A stretch of DNA of 64,000 nt from Paeniglutamicibacter antarcticus (GTDB lineage: Bacteria > Actinomycetota > Actinomycetes > Actinomycetales > Micrococcaceae), in the NCBI RefSeq assembly GCF_900010755.1, contig NZ_CZJT01000056.1, positions 186,001 through 250,000 on the forward strand, read 5' to 3'. The notes under the pieces are model-generated. The model was not told the DNA's origin and ran no database searches. It worked only from the letters and a program-made list of their open reading frames with translations. Both the position numbers and the translations under genes were made by a program. Positions 46,114 through 56,125 of this stretch are shown here, in pieces (within the stretch, counting starts at the first letter, position 1; each line of letters begins with the position of its first letter).

Positions 46114-48060
46114 ATGAGCGCACGTGCAGCAGCCCCGGCCTCGGGGCACGCGAGTATCGCGGCCGTCGGCCGGCAACTGGCCGCCACGGTCATCTCGCTG
46201 CGCGCCACCATGGCTCAGCTCAGTGAGATGGAAATCGACGCCGCAGCAAGTGCCACCGTCCTGGGCCTGCTTGAACATGCAGGCCGCTCCATCGCCTACG
46301 GCCAGCTACTCGCGGTCCACCAGGCCGATACCTCGGAGATCCACCGGCTCGATGCCGACACGGCCGCTTTGATTGACCAGCTGACCTCCCACCCTGAATC
46401 CCTGTCCGATGGCACCGCACACGTCCCGCTCGAACGCCTCGCCCAGGGCATGGCCCCGCACCGAAACACCCAGGCCTACCTGCAATCCCACCTACACATT
46501 TCCAGCCTTGAGGCACGCCGCCGACTCACCGGCGCCCGGCTGCTTATCGCCCCGGCCCCACCTGCCGACGAGTATCTTGTCCCCGGCCCCGGTGCCGCCG
46601 AACCCAGCTACCCGGTGCTCGCCGGAGCCATGGCAGACGGCAGCACGGATGTCGCAACCATGGCCCAACTTGCCGGGCGCCTCGAATCCATCGCCCCGCG
46701 CATCACCCCGCGCCCCGACGCACACGACCTGACCACCGCCATCGAGGAGTCCCTGGTCCACGAGGCGCGCACTGGCAACGCCAAAACCTGCAACAAGGCG
46801 CTCCAGGATTGGACCGAGTTCCTCTCCGAAGACGGCTCGGCCATCACCGACGCGGAAATCATGGCGAAACGCGGTATGTTCTACCTCGGTTTCCGCGATG
46901 GCTGCGATGAGTACCTGCTGCGCTGCGACCCCGTCGACTTCGAGGCCCTGCGCAGCTTCGGGGAGGCGTGGAGCAACCCGCGTTCCCGAAAATCCCCGCC
47001 CCGTTCCGCATCCACCGGAGGCTCCACCATTGTCGCCGGCGGAACCACTGCCTCCGGCATTGCTTCTCCTACAGGTACCGGTGCTTCATCCGACGCTGAG
47101 GCCTCCTCTGGAGATCCCACCGAGCAAACTTCCATCCGAGAGCCCGCGGAGCACGGCAGTTCCAGGCCTGCCGATTCCCCGTCAATCAACGCTCCTGCGG
47201 CGAACACATCTCCCGCCCCCACCGATTCGGGAAACTGCTTCACACCCGGCGTCTGCGGCGACCCGATCTCACAAATCCCCGAATGGGCACGGGGACCCGA
47301 GCCGCCCACCCAGCCAACGGACCTGGCCGCTGCGGATCCACCCAGTGCGGATCCGCCCACCGATCATCCAGGCAATCCTGAAAATCCAAGCAATCCCGGA
47401 AACCCGGAATTGACACAGCGGGACACCGGCCCGGCTGGCTCATGTGGAACAATCGACGGCCGCACCGGCCCGCAGATTCTGCTCGATGCACTCATCGGCG
47501 CCTGTGCGGGTGTGCTCAACGGCACCGATCTGAGCCAATCAGGGGGCTTGAGGGCACACGTCGGGGTTCTCATCGATTACCGTTCCCTGCTGGGCCAGCT
47601 TGAGATGGCCGGGCTGACCGAGCACGGCCGCACCATCTCCGCACAGAAGATCCGCGCGATGGCCTGCAACGGCACGCTTCTGCCGGTGGTGCTGGGATCC
47701 AAGGGCGAGGTGCTGGACATGGGGCGGGCGGTGCGCCGCTTCACCCCCGCCCAGCGCAAGGCCATCGCCATCCGCGATCGCGGCTGCGTAGTCCCCGGCT
47801 GCCAGCGGCCGGCCTCCACCAACGAAGCCCACCACGTGTTTCCCTGGCAAGACGGCGGTCCCACCAGCGTCGAAAATTCGGCGAGTGTTTGCAACTACCA
47901 CCACGTGATGGTCCATGCGGGCCTAATCACCCTGCGCATGATCGACGGCATCCCGTACGTCACCGACCGCGCCGGGGAACCCCGCGGAGACCCGGAACGA
48001 AACCTGTTCTGGCATCCGGAACTTCGCACGGCCGGCTACACCACACCGCTGTTCACCTGA
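46114..48060 (+). CDS. DUF222/13E12-type protein with HNH nuclease domain
   Basis: The N-terminal 350 or so residues are a DUF222 domain (helical, with ERLAQGMAPHRNTQAYLQSH). A low-complexity Pro/Ser/Asn-rich linker follows at about residues 285-440. The C-terminal HNH domain has CVVPGCQRPASTNEAHHVFP and ENSASVCNYHHVMVHAG, so the metal and catalytic residues look complete. These multi-copy actinobacterial genes may be nuclease-like mobile or defence genes; the role is not known. ATG 46114 was preferred over the open frame to 45934, which overlaps the terminator. Confidence 0.88.
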   Translation: MSARAAAPASGHASIAAVGRQLAATVISLRATMAQLSEMEIDAAASATVLGLLEHAGRSIAYGQLLAVHQADTSEIHRLDADTAALIDQLTSHPESLSDGTAHVPLERLAQGMAPHRNTQAYLQSHLHISSLEARRRLTGARLLIAPAPPADEYLVPGPGAAEPSYPVLAGAMADGSTDVATMAQLAGRLESIAPRITPRPDAHDLTTAIEESLVHEARTGNAKTCNKALQDWTEFLSEDGSAITDAEIMAKRGMFYLGFRDGCDEYLLRCDPVDFEALRSFGEAWSNPRSRKSPPRSASTGGSTIVAGGTTASGIASPTGTGASSDAEASSGDPTEQTSIREPAEHGSSRPADSPSINAPAANTSPAPTDSGNCFTPGVCGDPISQIPEWARGPEPPTQPTDLAAADPPSADPPTDHPGNPENPSNPGNPELTQRDTGPAGSCGTIDGRTGPQILLDALIGACAGVLNGTDLSQSGGLRAHVGVLIDYRSLLGQLEMAGLTEHGRTISAQKIRAMACNGTLLPVVLGSKGEVLDMGRAVRRFTPAQRKAIAIRDRGCVVPGCQRPASTNEAHHVFPWQDGGPTSVENSASVCNYHHVMVHAGLITLRMIDGIPYVTDRAGEPRGDPERNLFWHPELRTAGYTTPLFT

Positions 48061-48187
48061 CGGCCCGCCGGCAAGCGCACGTGGCTGGACTCGATGTCGC
48101 GAACTTCGAGCCGAGCCGAGCCGCTTCCGGGTCCGCCCCGACCGAACGCCCCTCGCCGAAGAATGGCCGGGCTTCCTGAACCGGAAC

Positions 48188-48478
48188 ATGGGCGCGGTCC
48201 TCCGCATCCTCGACGGGGAGAAGAGTCTGGCGGCGACCATCCCCAGCGACCTCGACGGGATCGGCTACCTGTACTGGTTCAGCATCCAAGGCGCCGGCGG
48301 GATCGATGTGCGCGAATCCCAACACCGGGTCGACGCCAAACACCTCGAATACTGGAGGGCCTGCATCGATGCCGCCTACACGCCGGTGGATTTCAAGCCA
48401 AGGGTCACCATGATCCCCGAACGCATCATGGGCGGCTTCACAAAGACGGCCCAACAAGTCACCCAACAACCCGGCTAA
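48188..48478 (+). CDS. Small hypothetical protein (96 residues)
   Basis: The protein begins MGAVLRILDGEKSLAATIPS and has GIGYLYWFSIQGAGGIDVRE. No family is recognised. The same frame stays open upstream with coding-like sequence (FRVRPDRTPLAEEWPGFLNR) but no good start, so the gene could be the 3' end of a longer, damaged one. It lies between the HNH gene and guaA. Confidence 0.45.
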   Translation: MGAVLRILDGEKSLAATIPSDLDGIGYLYWFSIQGAGGIDVRESQHRVDAKHLEYWRACIDAAYTPVDFKPRVTMIPERIMGGFTKTAQQVTQQPG

Positions 48479-48532
48479 GTAGTATGCGTCACGCTTGGCC
48501 GGTTGGAGGTGCAAGTGGGTCCGCCGGGCGGC

Positions 48533-48548
48533 TAAGCTGGAGCACGTG
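48533..48548 (+). promoter_or_regulatory. Leaderless-type promoter of guaA
   Basis: TAAGCT (48533-48538), 7 bases, then GTG 48546. A GGAG four bases before the start could also act as ribosome site if the transcript begins earlier. Confidence 0.45.
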
Positions 48549-50132
48549 ACTAACACTCCCAGCACCCCAGAGCAAAAGCCGGTTCTGGTCGTCGATTACG
48601 GGGCCCAGTACGCACAGCTGATTGCTCGGCGTGTACGCGAAGCCAACGTGTATTCGGAGATCGTCCCGCATACCTACACCACCGAACAGATTCTCGCCAA
48701 GAACCCGGCGGCAATCATCCTCTCAGGTGGCCCCTCGAGCGTTTACGCCGAAGGTGCCCCGAGTGTCGGTGCCGACCTGTTTGAAGCGGGTGTCCCGGTT
48801 CTGGGCATCTGCTATGGCTTCCAGGCCATGGCCAACGCCCTGGGCGGCGTTGTCTCCGAGACCGGTTTGCGCGAATACGGCGCAACCGATGCCACCGCCA
48901 CCGGAGTTGCACGCTCCATCCTGGCCGGCACCCCCAAGGACCAGAACGTTTGGATGAGCCACGGCGACTCCGTCTCCGTGGCACCCGAAGGATTCGAGGT
49001 GCTGGCAACCACCGCCGGCGCCCCCGTCGCAGCATTCGCCAACGAGGCCAAGCGCCTTTACGGCGTGCAGTGGCACCCGGAGGTCAAGCACTCCACCCAC
49101 GGCCAGGACGTTCTGAAGAACTTCCTGTACAACGGTGCGGGCCTGAGCCCGTCCTGGACCGCCGCGAACATCCTGGACGAGCAGGTCGAAAAGATCCGCA
49201 CCCAGGTTGGTACCGGCCGTGCCATTTGCGGCCTGTCCGGCGGCGTTGACTCGGCAGTGGCTGCTGCCCTGGTGCAGCGCGCCATCGGCGACCAGCTCAC
49301 CTGCGTGTTCGTCAACCACGGTCTGCTGCGCGAAGGCGAAGCAGAGCAGGTTGAAAAGGACTTTGTTGCCGCCACCGGCGCGAAGCTCTACGTTGCCGAC
49401 GAGCGCGAGCGCTTCCTGAGCGCCCTCGATGGTGTGACGGATCCGGAAACCAAGCGCAAGATCATCGGCCGCGAATTCATCCGCGCGTTCGAGGCCGCCG
49501 AGACCGCGATCCTCGCCGAGGCAGCCGACTCCGGCCAGCCGGTGAAGTTCCTGGTCCAGGGCACCCTGTACCCGGACGTCGTCGAATCCGGCGGCGGCGA
49601 AGGTGCAGCGAACATCAAGAGCCACCACAACGTGGGCGGCCTTCCCGAGGACCTGGACTTCGAACTGGTGGAGCCGCTGCGCGAGCTCTTCAAGGACGAG
49701 GTCCGTGCCGTGGGCAAGGCACTTGGCCTGCCGGCCGAGATCGTCATGCGCCAGCCGTTCCCGGGCCCCGGCCTGGGCATCCGCATCATCGGTGCCGTCA
49801 ACGAGGAACGCCTGACGCTGCTGCGCAAGGCCGACGCGATTGCCCGTGCCGAGCTCACCGCCGCAGGACTGGATGAGGAAGTCTGGCAGATGCCGGTCGT
49901 CCTGCTCGCAGACGTGCGCTCCGTGGGCGTGCAGGGTGACGGCCGTACCTACGGCCACCCGATCGTGCTGCGCCCGGTCTCCTCGGAAGACGCGATGACA
50001 GCTGACTGGTCACGCCTGCCGTACGACCTGCTCGCACGCATCTCCAACCGCATCACCAACGAGGTCGACGGAGTCAACCGCGTGGTCCTGGACGTCACGT
50101 CCAAGCCACCGGGAACCATCGAATGGGAGTAA
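48546..50132 (+). CDS. guaA: GMP synthase (glutamine-hydrolysing) GuaA
   Basis: GuaA amidates XMP to GMP. The N-terminal class I amidotransferase has [15 protein letters not shown] with its nucleophilic Cys and the WHPEV His-Glu pair. The synthetase part starts with the PP-loop [15 protein letters not shown], and the C-terminal dimer domain ends in [12 protein letters not shown] 48546 gives 528 residues, the family length; the frame to 48495 is not needed. A strong terminator follows. Confidence 0.98.
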   Translation: MTNTPSTPEQKPVLVVDYGAQYAQLIARRVREANVYSEIVPHTYTTEQILAKNPAAIILSGGPSSVYAEGAPSVGADLFEAGVPVLGICYGFQAMANALGGVVSETGLREYGATDATATGVARSILAGTPKDQNVWMSHGDSVSVAPEGFEVLATTAGAPVAAFANEAKRLYGVQWHPEVKHSTHGQDVLKNFLYNGAGLSPSWTAANILDEQVEKIRTQVGTGRAICGLSGGVDSAVAAALVQRAIGDQLTCVFVNHGLLREGEAEQVEKDFVAATGAKLYVADERERFLSALDGVTDPETKRKIIGREFIRAFEAAETAILAEAADSGQPVKFLVQGTLYPDVVESGGGEGAANIKSHHNVGGLPEDLDFELVEPLRELFKDEVRAVGKALGLPAEIVMRQPFPGPGLGIRIIGAVNEERLTLLRKADAIARAELTAAGLDEEVWQMPVVLLADVRSVGVQGDGRTYGHPIVLRPVSSEDAMTADWSRLPYDLLARISNRITNEVDGVNRVVLDVTSKPPGTIEWE

Positions 50133-50162
50133 GCGGCCCCCGCGCCTAGCGGACCGTGAGTA

Positions 50163-50210
50163 AGTTCAGGGAGGAAGCCGCACGCGCGGCCTCCTCCCTG
50201 AACTATTTTT
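50163..50210 (+). terminator. guaA terminator
   Basis: A 19-bp stem (50163-50181 with 50186-50204, one mismatch), loop of 4, followed by ATTTTT. It is the clearest intrinsic terminator of the window. The rest of the gap up to 50438 holds no recognised gene. Confidence 0.93.
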
Positions 50211-50438
50211 GCGGCCGGTTGCCCACGGGCGCCGGCCGGTGCGCAGCATGTTCCCACTGTCAACGCAGCCCACCACACACGATGCGTTTTGCGTCGAGGC
50301 AACATGAACTTGCAACGCCGCAACGTGTTTTGGTTCGGCATCGCGGACTGGTTTTGCACTACGTTAGTAAGGTCTGGAAGTACCGGTGCGGCATCGCGGC
50401 GCGTAGGTGCTGCAGCATTCGGTTTGAGGGAAGGAACG

Positions 50439-53400
50439 GTGGCTTCGGTGGCAGAACACCAGCAACATACGGATGAATTGGTCTCCACGTGGGTTGATTC
50501 CCTGGGGCCCGGAGTCGGGACCGACACGCTGCTGCGTTATGCCCCCTCGGCATCCAACAGCATTGACATCACCCACGCCCACCCCTCGGGCCTGGCCCAG
50601 TTCTTGGCCGGACGACGCACGCGCCTGTCCACGTTGCTGCGCGATTCGGACCAATACGATGCCGCCCGCCGCACCGCCGAGGCCCTGCGCGGGAAGATCC
50701 GCGAACTCTGGGATGAGCGCGGCATCGACGTTGGCTACCTCTCCGCCGGACTTGCCAATTGGCGCGCGGCACACGAGGGCCGCAATGAGCTGTTCAATGC
50801 CCCCATCATGCTGGGGCGCATCACGTTGACCGTCCGCGAGGACCAGGAAGATTTCGAAATCCAGCTCATGGGCCGCGCGGAGTTCTCCCCGGCACTGCTG
50901 CGTTACTTCAAACGCCAGTACCAGCTGGATATCGACGTGCCGGCAATCAACGCCGCCGCCTACTCGATCGCCCGCTTTGACCCGACCCGCGGCATGGATG
51001 CCCTGCGCTCCCAGGTCGCTGACACCGGCGGCATTGTCATCGCCCACCGGCTGCTGATCTCCACCTTTGCCGACCTTGCAGACCCGGCGGATCCCGGCAC
51101 CCTGGACCTGCATCACCCGGTGCTTGAAGCGTTGCTCACGGCCGAGGAAGAGCGCTCCGCCAGCCTCAGCTCCATCGGCACCGGCGCCAACACCAAGGCC
51201 GCGACACCCAAGACCACCCCCAAGAAGCTTGCCGCCCCGCATGTTCCCGAGCGGACCAGCGATGACCGCGACCCCGCCGATGAGCTCCTGTTGCTGGACG
51301 CCGACGAGTCCCAGCAACGCGCCCTTGACCTGATCACCGCCGGAGCCTCGGTCGCCGTGAGCGCTCCCGCGGGGTCCGGTCAGACCCAGACGGCCATCAA
51401 TGCCGCCGGCGTGCTCGCCGCGGCGGGCAAACGCGTGCTGGTCATCGCCGAGCGCCGCTCCAGCGCCAACGAATTCGTCGCCAAGTTCGCCGAACTGGAC
51501 CTGGCCGGCACCGCCTTGTTGCTCTCCCCGGAGGAAGACCCGGCAACCTTGCGCGAGCTGTTGACCCGCGCGATCCTGCGCAATGAGCGCGCCACCGAAC
51601 CGCAGCTGGGACAGCTACACGCCAAATTGCGTGAACACCGCCACGCGCTGCTTGACCACGTGCGTTCGCTGCATTCCACCCGCGCCCGCTGGGGCTGCTC
51701 GCCGTACCGGGCCATGCAGGAACTCGCCCGGCTTTCCTCGCTGGAACCGGCGCCTGCCACCATGGTGCGGTTGAAGCGTTCGGTGCTTGATTCGATTACC
51801 GACCGTGCCGCAACCACCGCCCAGTTGGTGCGCGCCGCCGAGCTTGGCTCCTTCGTCTCCAGCTCCACCACCAGCCCCTGGTACGGTGCCCGGCTGCGCA
51901 ACAAGCGGGACACCGATACCGCGCTTGACCTGGTTACGGGCCTGCAGCGCGACCTGCCGATCCTGCACGAGCACATGCTCAAGGTTGCCGAACACTCGGA
52001 AATCCGTTTGGCCGAGTCCTACAACAAGTGGGGCGAACAGCTTGACCTGCTCGTTGCCGTGCGCGGCTCGCTGGACAAGTTCGAGTCGGATATTTTCGAC
52101 AAGCCGGTCGAGGACCTGATCTCCGCCACCGCATCCTCGGCCTGGCGCCGGGAACGCGGCATCGAGATGAGCTCGATGACCCGCTCGCGCCTGCGCAAGG
52201 TCGCCAAGGACTACGTGCGCCCCGGCATGCACGTGGCTGACCTGCAGTCGGCGCTGGAAGCCGTCCAAGTCCAGCACCTGGCCTGGCGCCAGCACGCAAC
52301 CTCCCAGCGCCACCCGATGGTGCCCGCGGGTTTGCTCGATGTCAATGCCGGCTACCAGGATGCCGGCGCGCGCATCGACAAGCTCGCCTCGCTGCTGCCG
52401 GCCACCGTGGCGCAGAAGGTGCGCGACGAGCCGGTCACGACGCTGCTGGCCCGCATGGATGCGCTGCTGGAGCACCGGGCGGAGTTGGAGCAGCTGCCCG
52501 AACGAACGTTGATCACCGAGCAGCTCACCGAACAGGGCCTGGCCGAACTCATGGCCGACTTCCGGAACCGCAACGTCACCGCGGATGCCGTCGGCGCTGA
52601 ACTCGACCTGGCCTGGTGGCAGTCGGCGCTGGAGGCGATGATCTCCGGGGACGACTTCCTGGCGATGAACGACGGGGCCAAGCTGCGCCGCCTCGAGGCC
52701 GAATACCGCATCACCGACTCCGCCCACGTGGGATCCGGCGCCTCGCGGTTGCGCTGGGCCCTGGCCAAGGCCTGGAAGGCGGCCCTCGCCGACCACCGTG
52801 CCGCCTCCCGCGAACTACGGGCCATGCTCAAGGAGGAAGAGCCGGATATCACGGCGCTGACCACCCTGGGCGACGCCTTGGTCAACTCGCTGTGCCCCAT
52901 CTGGGTTGGTTCCCCGCTGCTGGTGCCTGCCTCCGTCCCGGCACAGATGAAGTTCGACGCGGTGATCCTGCTGGAAGCCGACTCGCTCTCGCTGCGTTCG
53001 GTGCTCGGCTCGATTTCCCGCTCCACCCAGGTCATCGCGTTCGGCGACACCATGATGGGCGCCCCGAACCCGTTTGAGGTCTCCGTGGACCCCACCGCGC
53101 ACACGCGTGCGGAATCCACGCCGGTCTCCGCCATGGAATCACTGTCCACGATCCTGCCGGTGGTGCGCCTGTCCACCGCCTACCGCGGCATCGACGAGGG
53201 GCTGACCGAGTCCCTCTCGCACGATTTCTACGAGGATTCGCTCTCACGCCTGCCCGCAGCGCGTTCCCTGGGTGCGGGCTCCTCCGCCCTGCACGCCGAA
53301 TATGTCACCGATGGCACCGGATCGCTGAGCATGAACGGCGAATCGGTGGAATCCACGGTGGCCGAGGTGCGGCGCGTGGTTGACCTGGTCTTCGCACACC

Positions 53401-54296
53401 TCTCCCGCCGCCCCAGCGAAACCCTGGCCGTGGTGGCCGGAAACCGCTACCACGCAACCGCCATCGCCGAGGGCATCCGAGTCCAACTACCCAACTACCA
53501 GTGGGCACTGAAGTACTTCCGCGGCTCCGACGAGCGCTTCCTGGTCACCAGTGTCGACCGCCTGGCGGGCCTGCAGCGCGATGCGATCATCTTCTCGTTC
53601 GGCTACGGGCGGACCACGCACGGCAAGATCGTTCACGACTTCGGTGCGCTCTCTGCCCCCGGCGGCGACGAGCTCTTCGTCAATGCCGTCACCCGGGCCC
53701 GGAGCTCGATGACCCTGGTGTCCTCGCTGCGCCCACAGGATGTGGACCAGTCCCGCATGCGCTTTGGCGCGCGGCGCTTCCTGGACCTTGTTGGCCGGGT
53801 GTTCGGCGGGGATTCGGGCATGATCGCCACCAGCGCACCCTTGCAGGATCCGCTGGTCACCGACCTGATGGCCAGGCTCCAGGAACGCGGTTCAATCGTC
53901 AACCAGCACTACCGCGGCGTGCTGGACCTTGCCGCGCATGCACTGGATGTCACGGGCACCGGCACCGCCGCCCCGCTGGCGGTGGTGTACGACGGAACCC
54001 AGAACTACCGCAAGCTCTCGGTGCGCGAACGCAGCCGCCTGCGCCCGCAGCTCTTCGAATCCCTGGGCTGGCGCTACGTGCCGTTGTGGACCATCGACGT
54101 GTTCTCGGACCCGGGCAAGGTCGCCAACACCCTGGCGGACTACCTTGGCCTTGGCGAGCCCGATGCCGCCGGCACGGACCCGGCGGCTTCCACCCAGGCA
54201 CCTTTACCTCCGGCGGCAAACCTCATCACCGGAACCGCGACGGTGCCCGGCGCCCACACGCTTGCCGGTAACCAGAACAGCAGCCTCAGCGTCTAA
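50439..54296 (+). CDS. Large SF1 helicase-like protein with degenerate ATPase and nuclease motifs
   Basis: The 1285-residue protein has the order of DUF4011-type AAA/helicase proteins. The Walker A position reads SAPAGSGQTQT with Gln315 in place of the essential Lys. The Walker B region is VILLEADS (E846, D848). A UvrD-like C-terminal helicase part has VDRLAGLQRDAIIFSFGYGR and VNAVTRARSSM. A Vsr/PD-(D/E)XK-like end domain has D1163 and a DG at 1185-1186, but Val1183 where Glu is common (PLAVVYDGTQNYR). GTG 50439 has AAGGA nearby; the upstream frame is open to 50289. Possibly an inactive ATPase scaffold in DNA metabolism. Confidence 0.78.
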   Translation: MASVAEHQQHTDELVSTWVDSLGPGVGTDTLLRYAPSASNSIDITHAHPSGLAQFLAGRRTRLSTLLRDSDQYDAARRTAEALRGKIRELWDERGIDVGYLSAGLANWRAAHEGRNELFNAPIMLGRITLTVREDQEDFEIQLMGRAEFSPALLRYFKRQYQLDIDVPAINAAAYSIARFDPTRGMDALRSQVADTGGIVIAHRLLISTFADLADPADPGTLDLHHPVLEALLTAEEERSASLSSIGTGANTKAATPKTTPKKLAAPHVPERTSDDRDPADELLLLDADESQQRALDLITAGASVAVSAPAGSGQTQTAINAAGVLAAAGKRVLVIAERRSSANEFVAKFAELDLAGTALLLSPEEDPATLRELLTRAILRNERATEPQLGQLHAKLREHRHALLDHVRSLHSTRARWGCSPYRAMQELARLSSLEPAPATMVRLKRSVLDSITDRAATTAQLVRAAELGSFVSSSTTSPWYGARLRNKRDTDTALDLVTGLQRDLPILHEHMLKVAEHSEIRLAESYNKWGEQLDLLVAVRGSLDKFESDIFDKPVEDLISATASSAWRRERGIEMSSMTRSRLRKVAKDYVRPGMHVADLQSALEAVQVQHLAWRQHATSQRHPMVPAGLLDVNAGYQDAGARIDKLASLLPATVAQKVRDEPVTTLLARMDALLEHRAELEQLPERTLITEQLTEQGLAELMADFRNRNVTADAVGAELDLAWWQSALEAMISGDDFLAMNDGAKLRRLEAEYRITDSAHVGSGASRLRWALAKAWKAALADHRAASRELRAMLKEEEPDITALTTLGDALVNSLCPIWVGSPLLVPASVPAQMKFDAVILLEADSLSLRSVLGSISRSTQVIAFGDTMMGAPNPFEVSVDPTAHTRAESTPVSAMESLSTILPVVRLSTAYRGIDEGLTESLSHDFYEDSLSRLPAARSLGAGSSALHAEYVTDGTGSLSMNGESVESTVAEVRRVVDLVFAHLSRRPSETLAVVAGNRYHATAIAEGIRVQLPNYQWALKYFRGSDERFLVTSVDRLAGLQRDAIIFSFGYGRTTHGKIVHDFGALSAPGGDELFVNAVTRARSSMTLVSSLRPQDVDQSRMRFGARRFLDLVGRVFGGDSGMIATSAPLQDPLVTDLMARLQERGSIVNQHYRGVLDLAAHALDVTGTGTAAPLAVVYDGTQNYRKLSVRERSRLRPQLFESLGWRYVPLWTIDVFSDPGKVANTLADYLGLGEPDAAGTDPAASTQAPLPPAANLITGTATVPGAHTLAGNQNSSLSV

Positions 54297-54419
54297 CCCG
54301 TTGGCAACAGCCGTTGTGGGCCCGCGATTATCGGCGGGCGCACACGGCTTCCGCACACCCGCTGCCGCACCACCGGCACGGGGGGCTGAAGACACATCCC
54401 AAACCCAGGAACCAGGACA

Positions 54420-54755
54420 ATGGACCAGTCTCCGGCCCCACGGCCCAAGAAGTCGCGACGATACACCGCAGACCCGCAAACAGTCAGCGATTCGGTGGTC
54501 CTCGGAGTATTCGAAATGCCGCACGGTGCCGGCCGCCCCTCACAAGAACCGGCGGCAGCGCCTGCAACAACTTCCTCCACCGCATCCAAGACGCCCGCCA
54601 CCGGCCCGGCACCGGTGAAACCCGCCACGCCCAGCAAGCAGCCGGACCCGGTCCTTGAACAGCGTGCGGCAGAGGACGATCCGCGGCGTTGGGGTGACAG
54701 CGAGAACGACTTGGGGGAGTGGATGAAGTCCCAGCGCCCGCCGCACTGGGACTGA
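54420..54755 (+). CDS. Hypothetical Pro/Ala-rich protein (111 residues)
   Basis: A basic start (DQSPAPRPKKSRRYTADPQT) is followed by a Pro/Ala/Thr-rich disordered middle. A conserved-looking end, DDPRRWGDSENDLGEWMKSQ, closes the protein. AGGACA precedes ATG 54420. Position and codon use suggest a genuine gene following the large helicase-like gene, from which it may be read. The function is unknown. Confidence 0.7.
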   Translation: MDQSPAPRPKKSRRYTADPQTVSDSVVLGVFEMPHGAGRPSQEPAAAPATTSSTASKTPATGPAPVKPATPSKQPDPVLEQRAAEDDPRRWGDSENDLGEWMKSQRPPHWD

Positions 54756-54845
54756 GAACCGCGCTCACGGATCGCGGGTCCGGACTCCTGCGCAGAACCC
54801 GCCCCGGCGGTACGCCTGCTGATTGACCACTTGCTGATTGATAAC

Positions 54846-55613
54846 TTACGGATTGACCAGCACCACCGAGAGCTTCCCGCGCTGGGGCGCAGCTGACAAG
54901 GATTCGGCAATCCCCGAGCTTGCGGCAACAATGATCAGCCCAGCATCGTCGCCGGTCCCTGTCGATCCGAAGGGCCCGGCCGCCGCAGCACCACTCTGCG
55001 CGGTGGTCCACAGAACGGCCACCGCCCGTGCCAGCACCTGTGAGCTCACCTTCGTTTCAAACCCGTTGCCCTCGGTCAGCACCACATCCACGCGCTGCCC
55101 GGCGCGCAGCATGGAGGCGGTCTGCGCATCGTTGAGCCGCAGCGGCACCGCCACGGTCCCGTCGGGGGTCCCGGCCAGCAGGCCCGGCCCCACCACCATG
55201 GTCTCAAGCAGCGGGGTTCCGGCGAGTAACGGGATCGCCAACCGCGAGCCCGGCTCCGGCAGCTCCACGCCGTAACCGTGAGCCGGCACCAGCGACGCCG
55301 ACGCCTCGACCAACGTCAGGTCGGCGCCCGCCAGCAACGTGCCAGCTGGCAAGTCGCGTCCGGCCACCAGCACCTGCACGCGTTCTTCCCGTTCCGGGGC
55401 CAGGGCCGCCAGCGACGTGGCAACAGCCAGCATGGCAATGGCTGCGGCCAGCAACCGCCGGTACTTGGCAAAAAGCTCCCGGGCGGACCTGCCGGGTTCG
55501 GGCCGACGCGTACCGCCCCGGCCCGTGCCAGGACCCTGCCCCCGGCCCGCTCCGGTTCCCCGGCGCCGACTGTTGGCTGGCGCTGAATCGTTCCTTCGGC
55601 GAAAAGCAAACAT
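54846..55613 (-). CDS. SAF-domain protein (CpaB/RcpC-like)
   Basis: After a basic, Gly/Arg-rich N-terminus comes one membrane helix (about residues 52-70) and an SAF domain beginning VQVLVAGRDLPAGTLLAGAD. The fold is shared by Flp-pilus protein CpaB, flagellar FlgA and antifreeze-like proteins. No other pilus gene is nearby, so the role is open. The start ATG 55613 lacks a clear ribosome site and is preceded after 12 bases by a perfect 15-bp hairpin. Confidence 0.82.
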   Translation of the reverse strand: MFAFRRRNDSAPANSRRRGTGAGRGQGPGTGRGGTRRPEPGRSARELFAKYRRLLAAAIAMLAVATSLAALAPEREERVQVLVAGRDLPAGTLLAGADLTLVEASASLVPAHGYGVELPEPGSRLAIPLLAGTPLLETMVVGPGLLAGTPDGTVAVPLRLNDAQTASMLRAGQRVDVVLTEGNGFETKVSSQVLARAVAVLWTTAQSGAAAAGPFGSTGTGDDAGLIIVAASSGIAESLSAAPQRGKLSVVLVNP

Positions 55614-55625
55614 GCGTTAAGCAAG

Positions 55626-55660
55626 CCATGGGCGGACACCTAACTGGTGTCCGCCCATGG
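55626..55660 (-). other. Perfect 15-bp hairpin between the FmdB-type and SAF genes
   Basis: 55626-55640 and 55646-55660 are perfect reverse complements with a 5-base loop. In the minus direction it lies 12 bases ahead of the SAF ATG and has no T run. It may end the upstream transcript or control translation of the SAF gene. Confidence 0.65.
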
Positions 55661-55767
55661 CGGCGGTGCAAAATTTGTGTTTCAGACCGAGGCCGCTGCG
55701 CTGTGCGTGTAACTCGGCAGCTTAACTCGTCGTGCGAAAGCCGGCGTGTGCACGCCGACGCAAAAAA

Positions 55768-55986
55768 CTACGCGGAAGTGCTTGCCGCCGGCACGCTCGA
55801 GCTGCCCGAGGAGCGTGAATCGTTGCGGTAGAAACCGGTTCCCTTGAACACCACGCCCACGCTGTTGAACTTCTTGCGCAGGTCACCGTCGCATTCGGGG
55901 CATACGGTCAGCGCTTCGTCGCTGAAGGACTGGACAACCTCCATCGCGTGGCCACAGTCTTTGCAGGCGTAAACATAGGTAGGCAT
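55768..55986 (-). CDS. FmdB-type zinc-ribbon protein
   Basis: The 72-residue protein starts MPTYVYACKDCGHAMEVVQS and contains a second Cys pair in VCPECDG, together forming a four-Cys zinc ribbon. The end KGTGFYRNDSRSS is typical of the family. It is probably a regulatory or adaptor protein. ATG 55986 was preferred because AAGGA is then 5 bases away. It precedes the SAF gene, a conserved order in relatives of Arthrobacter as far as I recall. Confidence 0.92.
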   Translation of the reverse strand: MPTYVYACKDCGHAMEVVQSFSDEALTVCPECDGDLRKKFNSVGVVFKGTGFYRNDSRSSGSSSVPAASTSA

Positions 55987-56125
55987 CATGATCCTTTCGC
56001 CAGGTGAAGCGTGTTCTGCCGCGGCTGCGCCCGGCACTCACGGGGGTGCGTGCGGTTGATCCAGCGGTGTGGGGGTCGGCGGGTAACATCCTGCCAGGAG
56101 TTAATTCTAACGCACGACGACGCGC

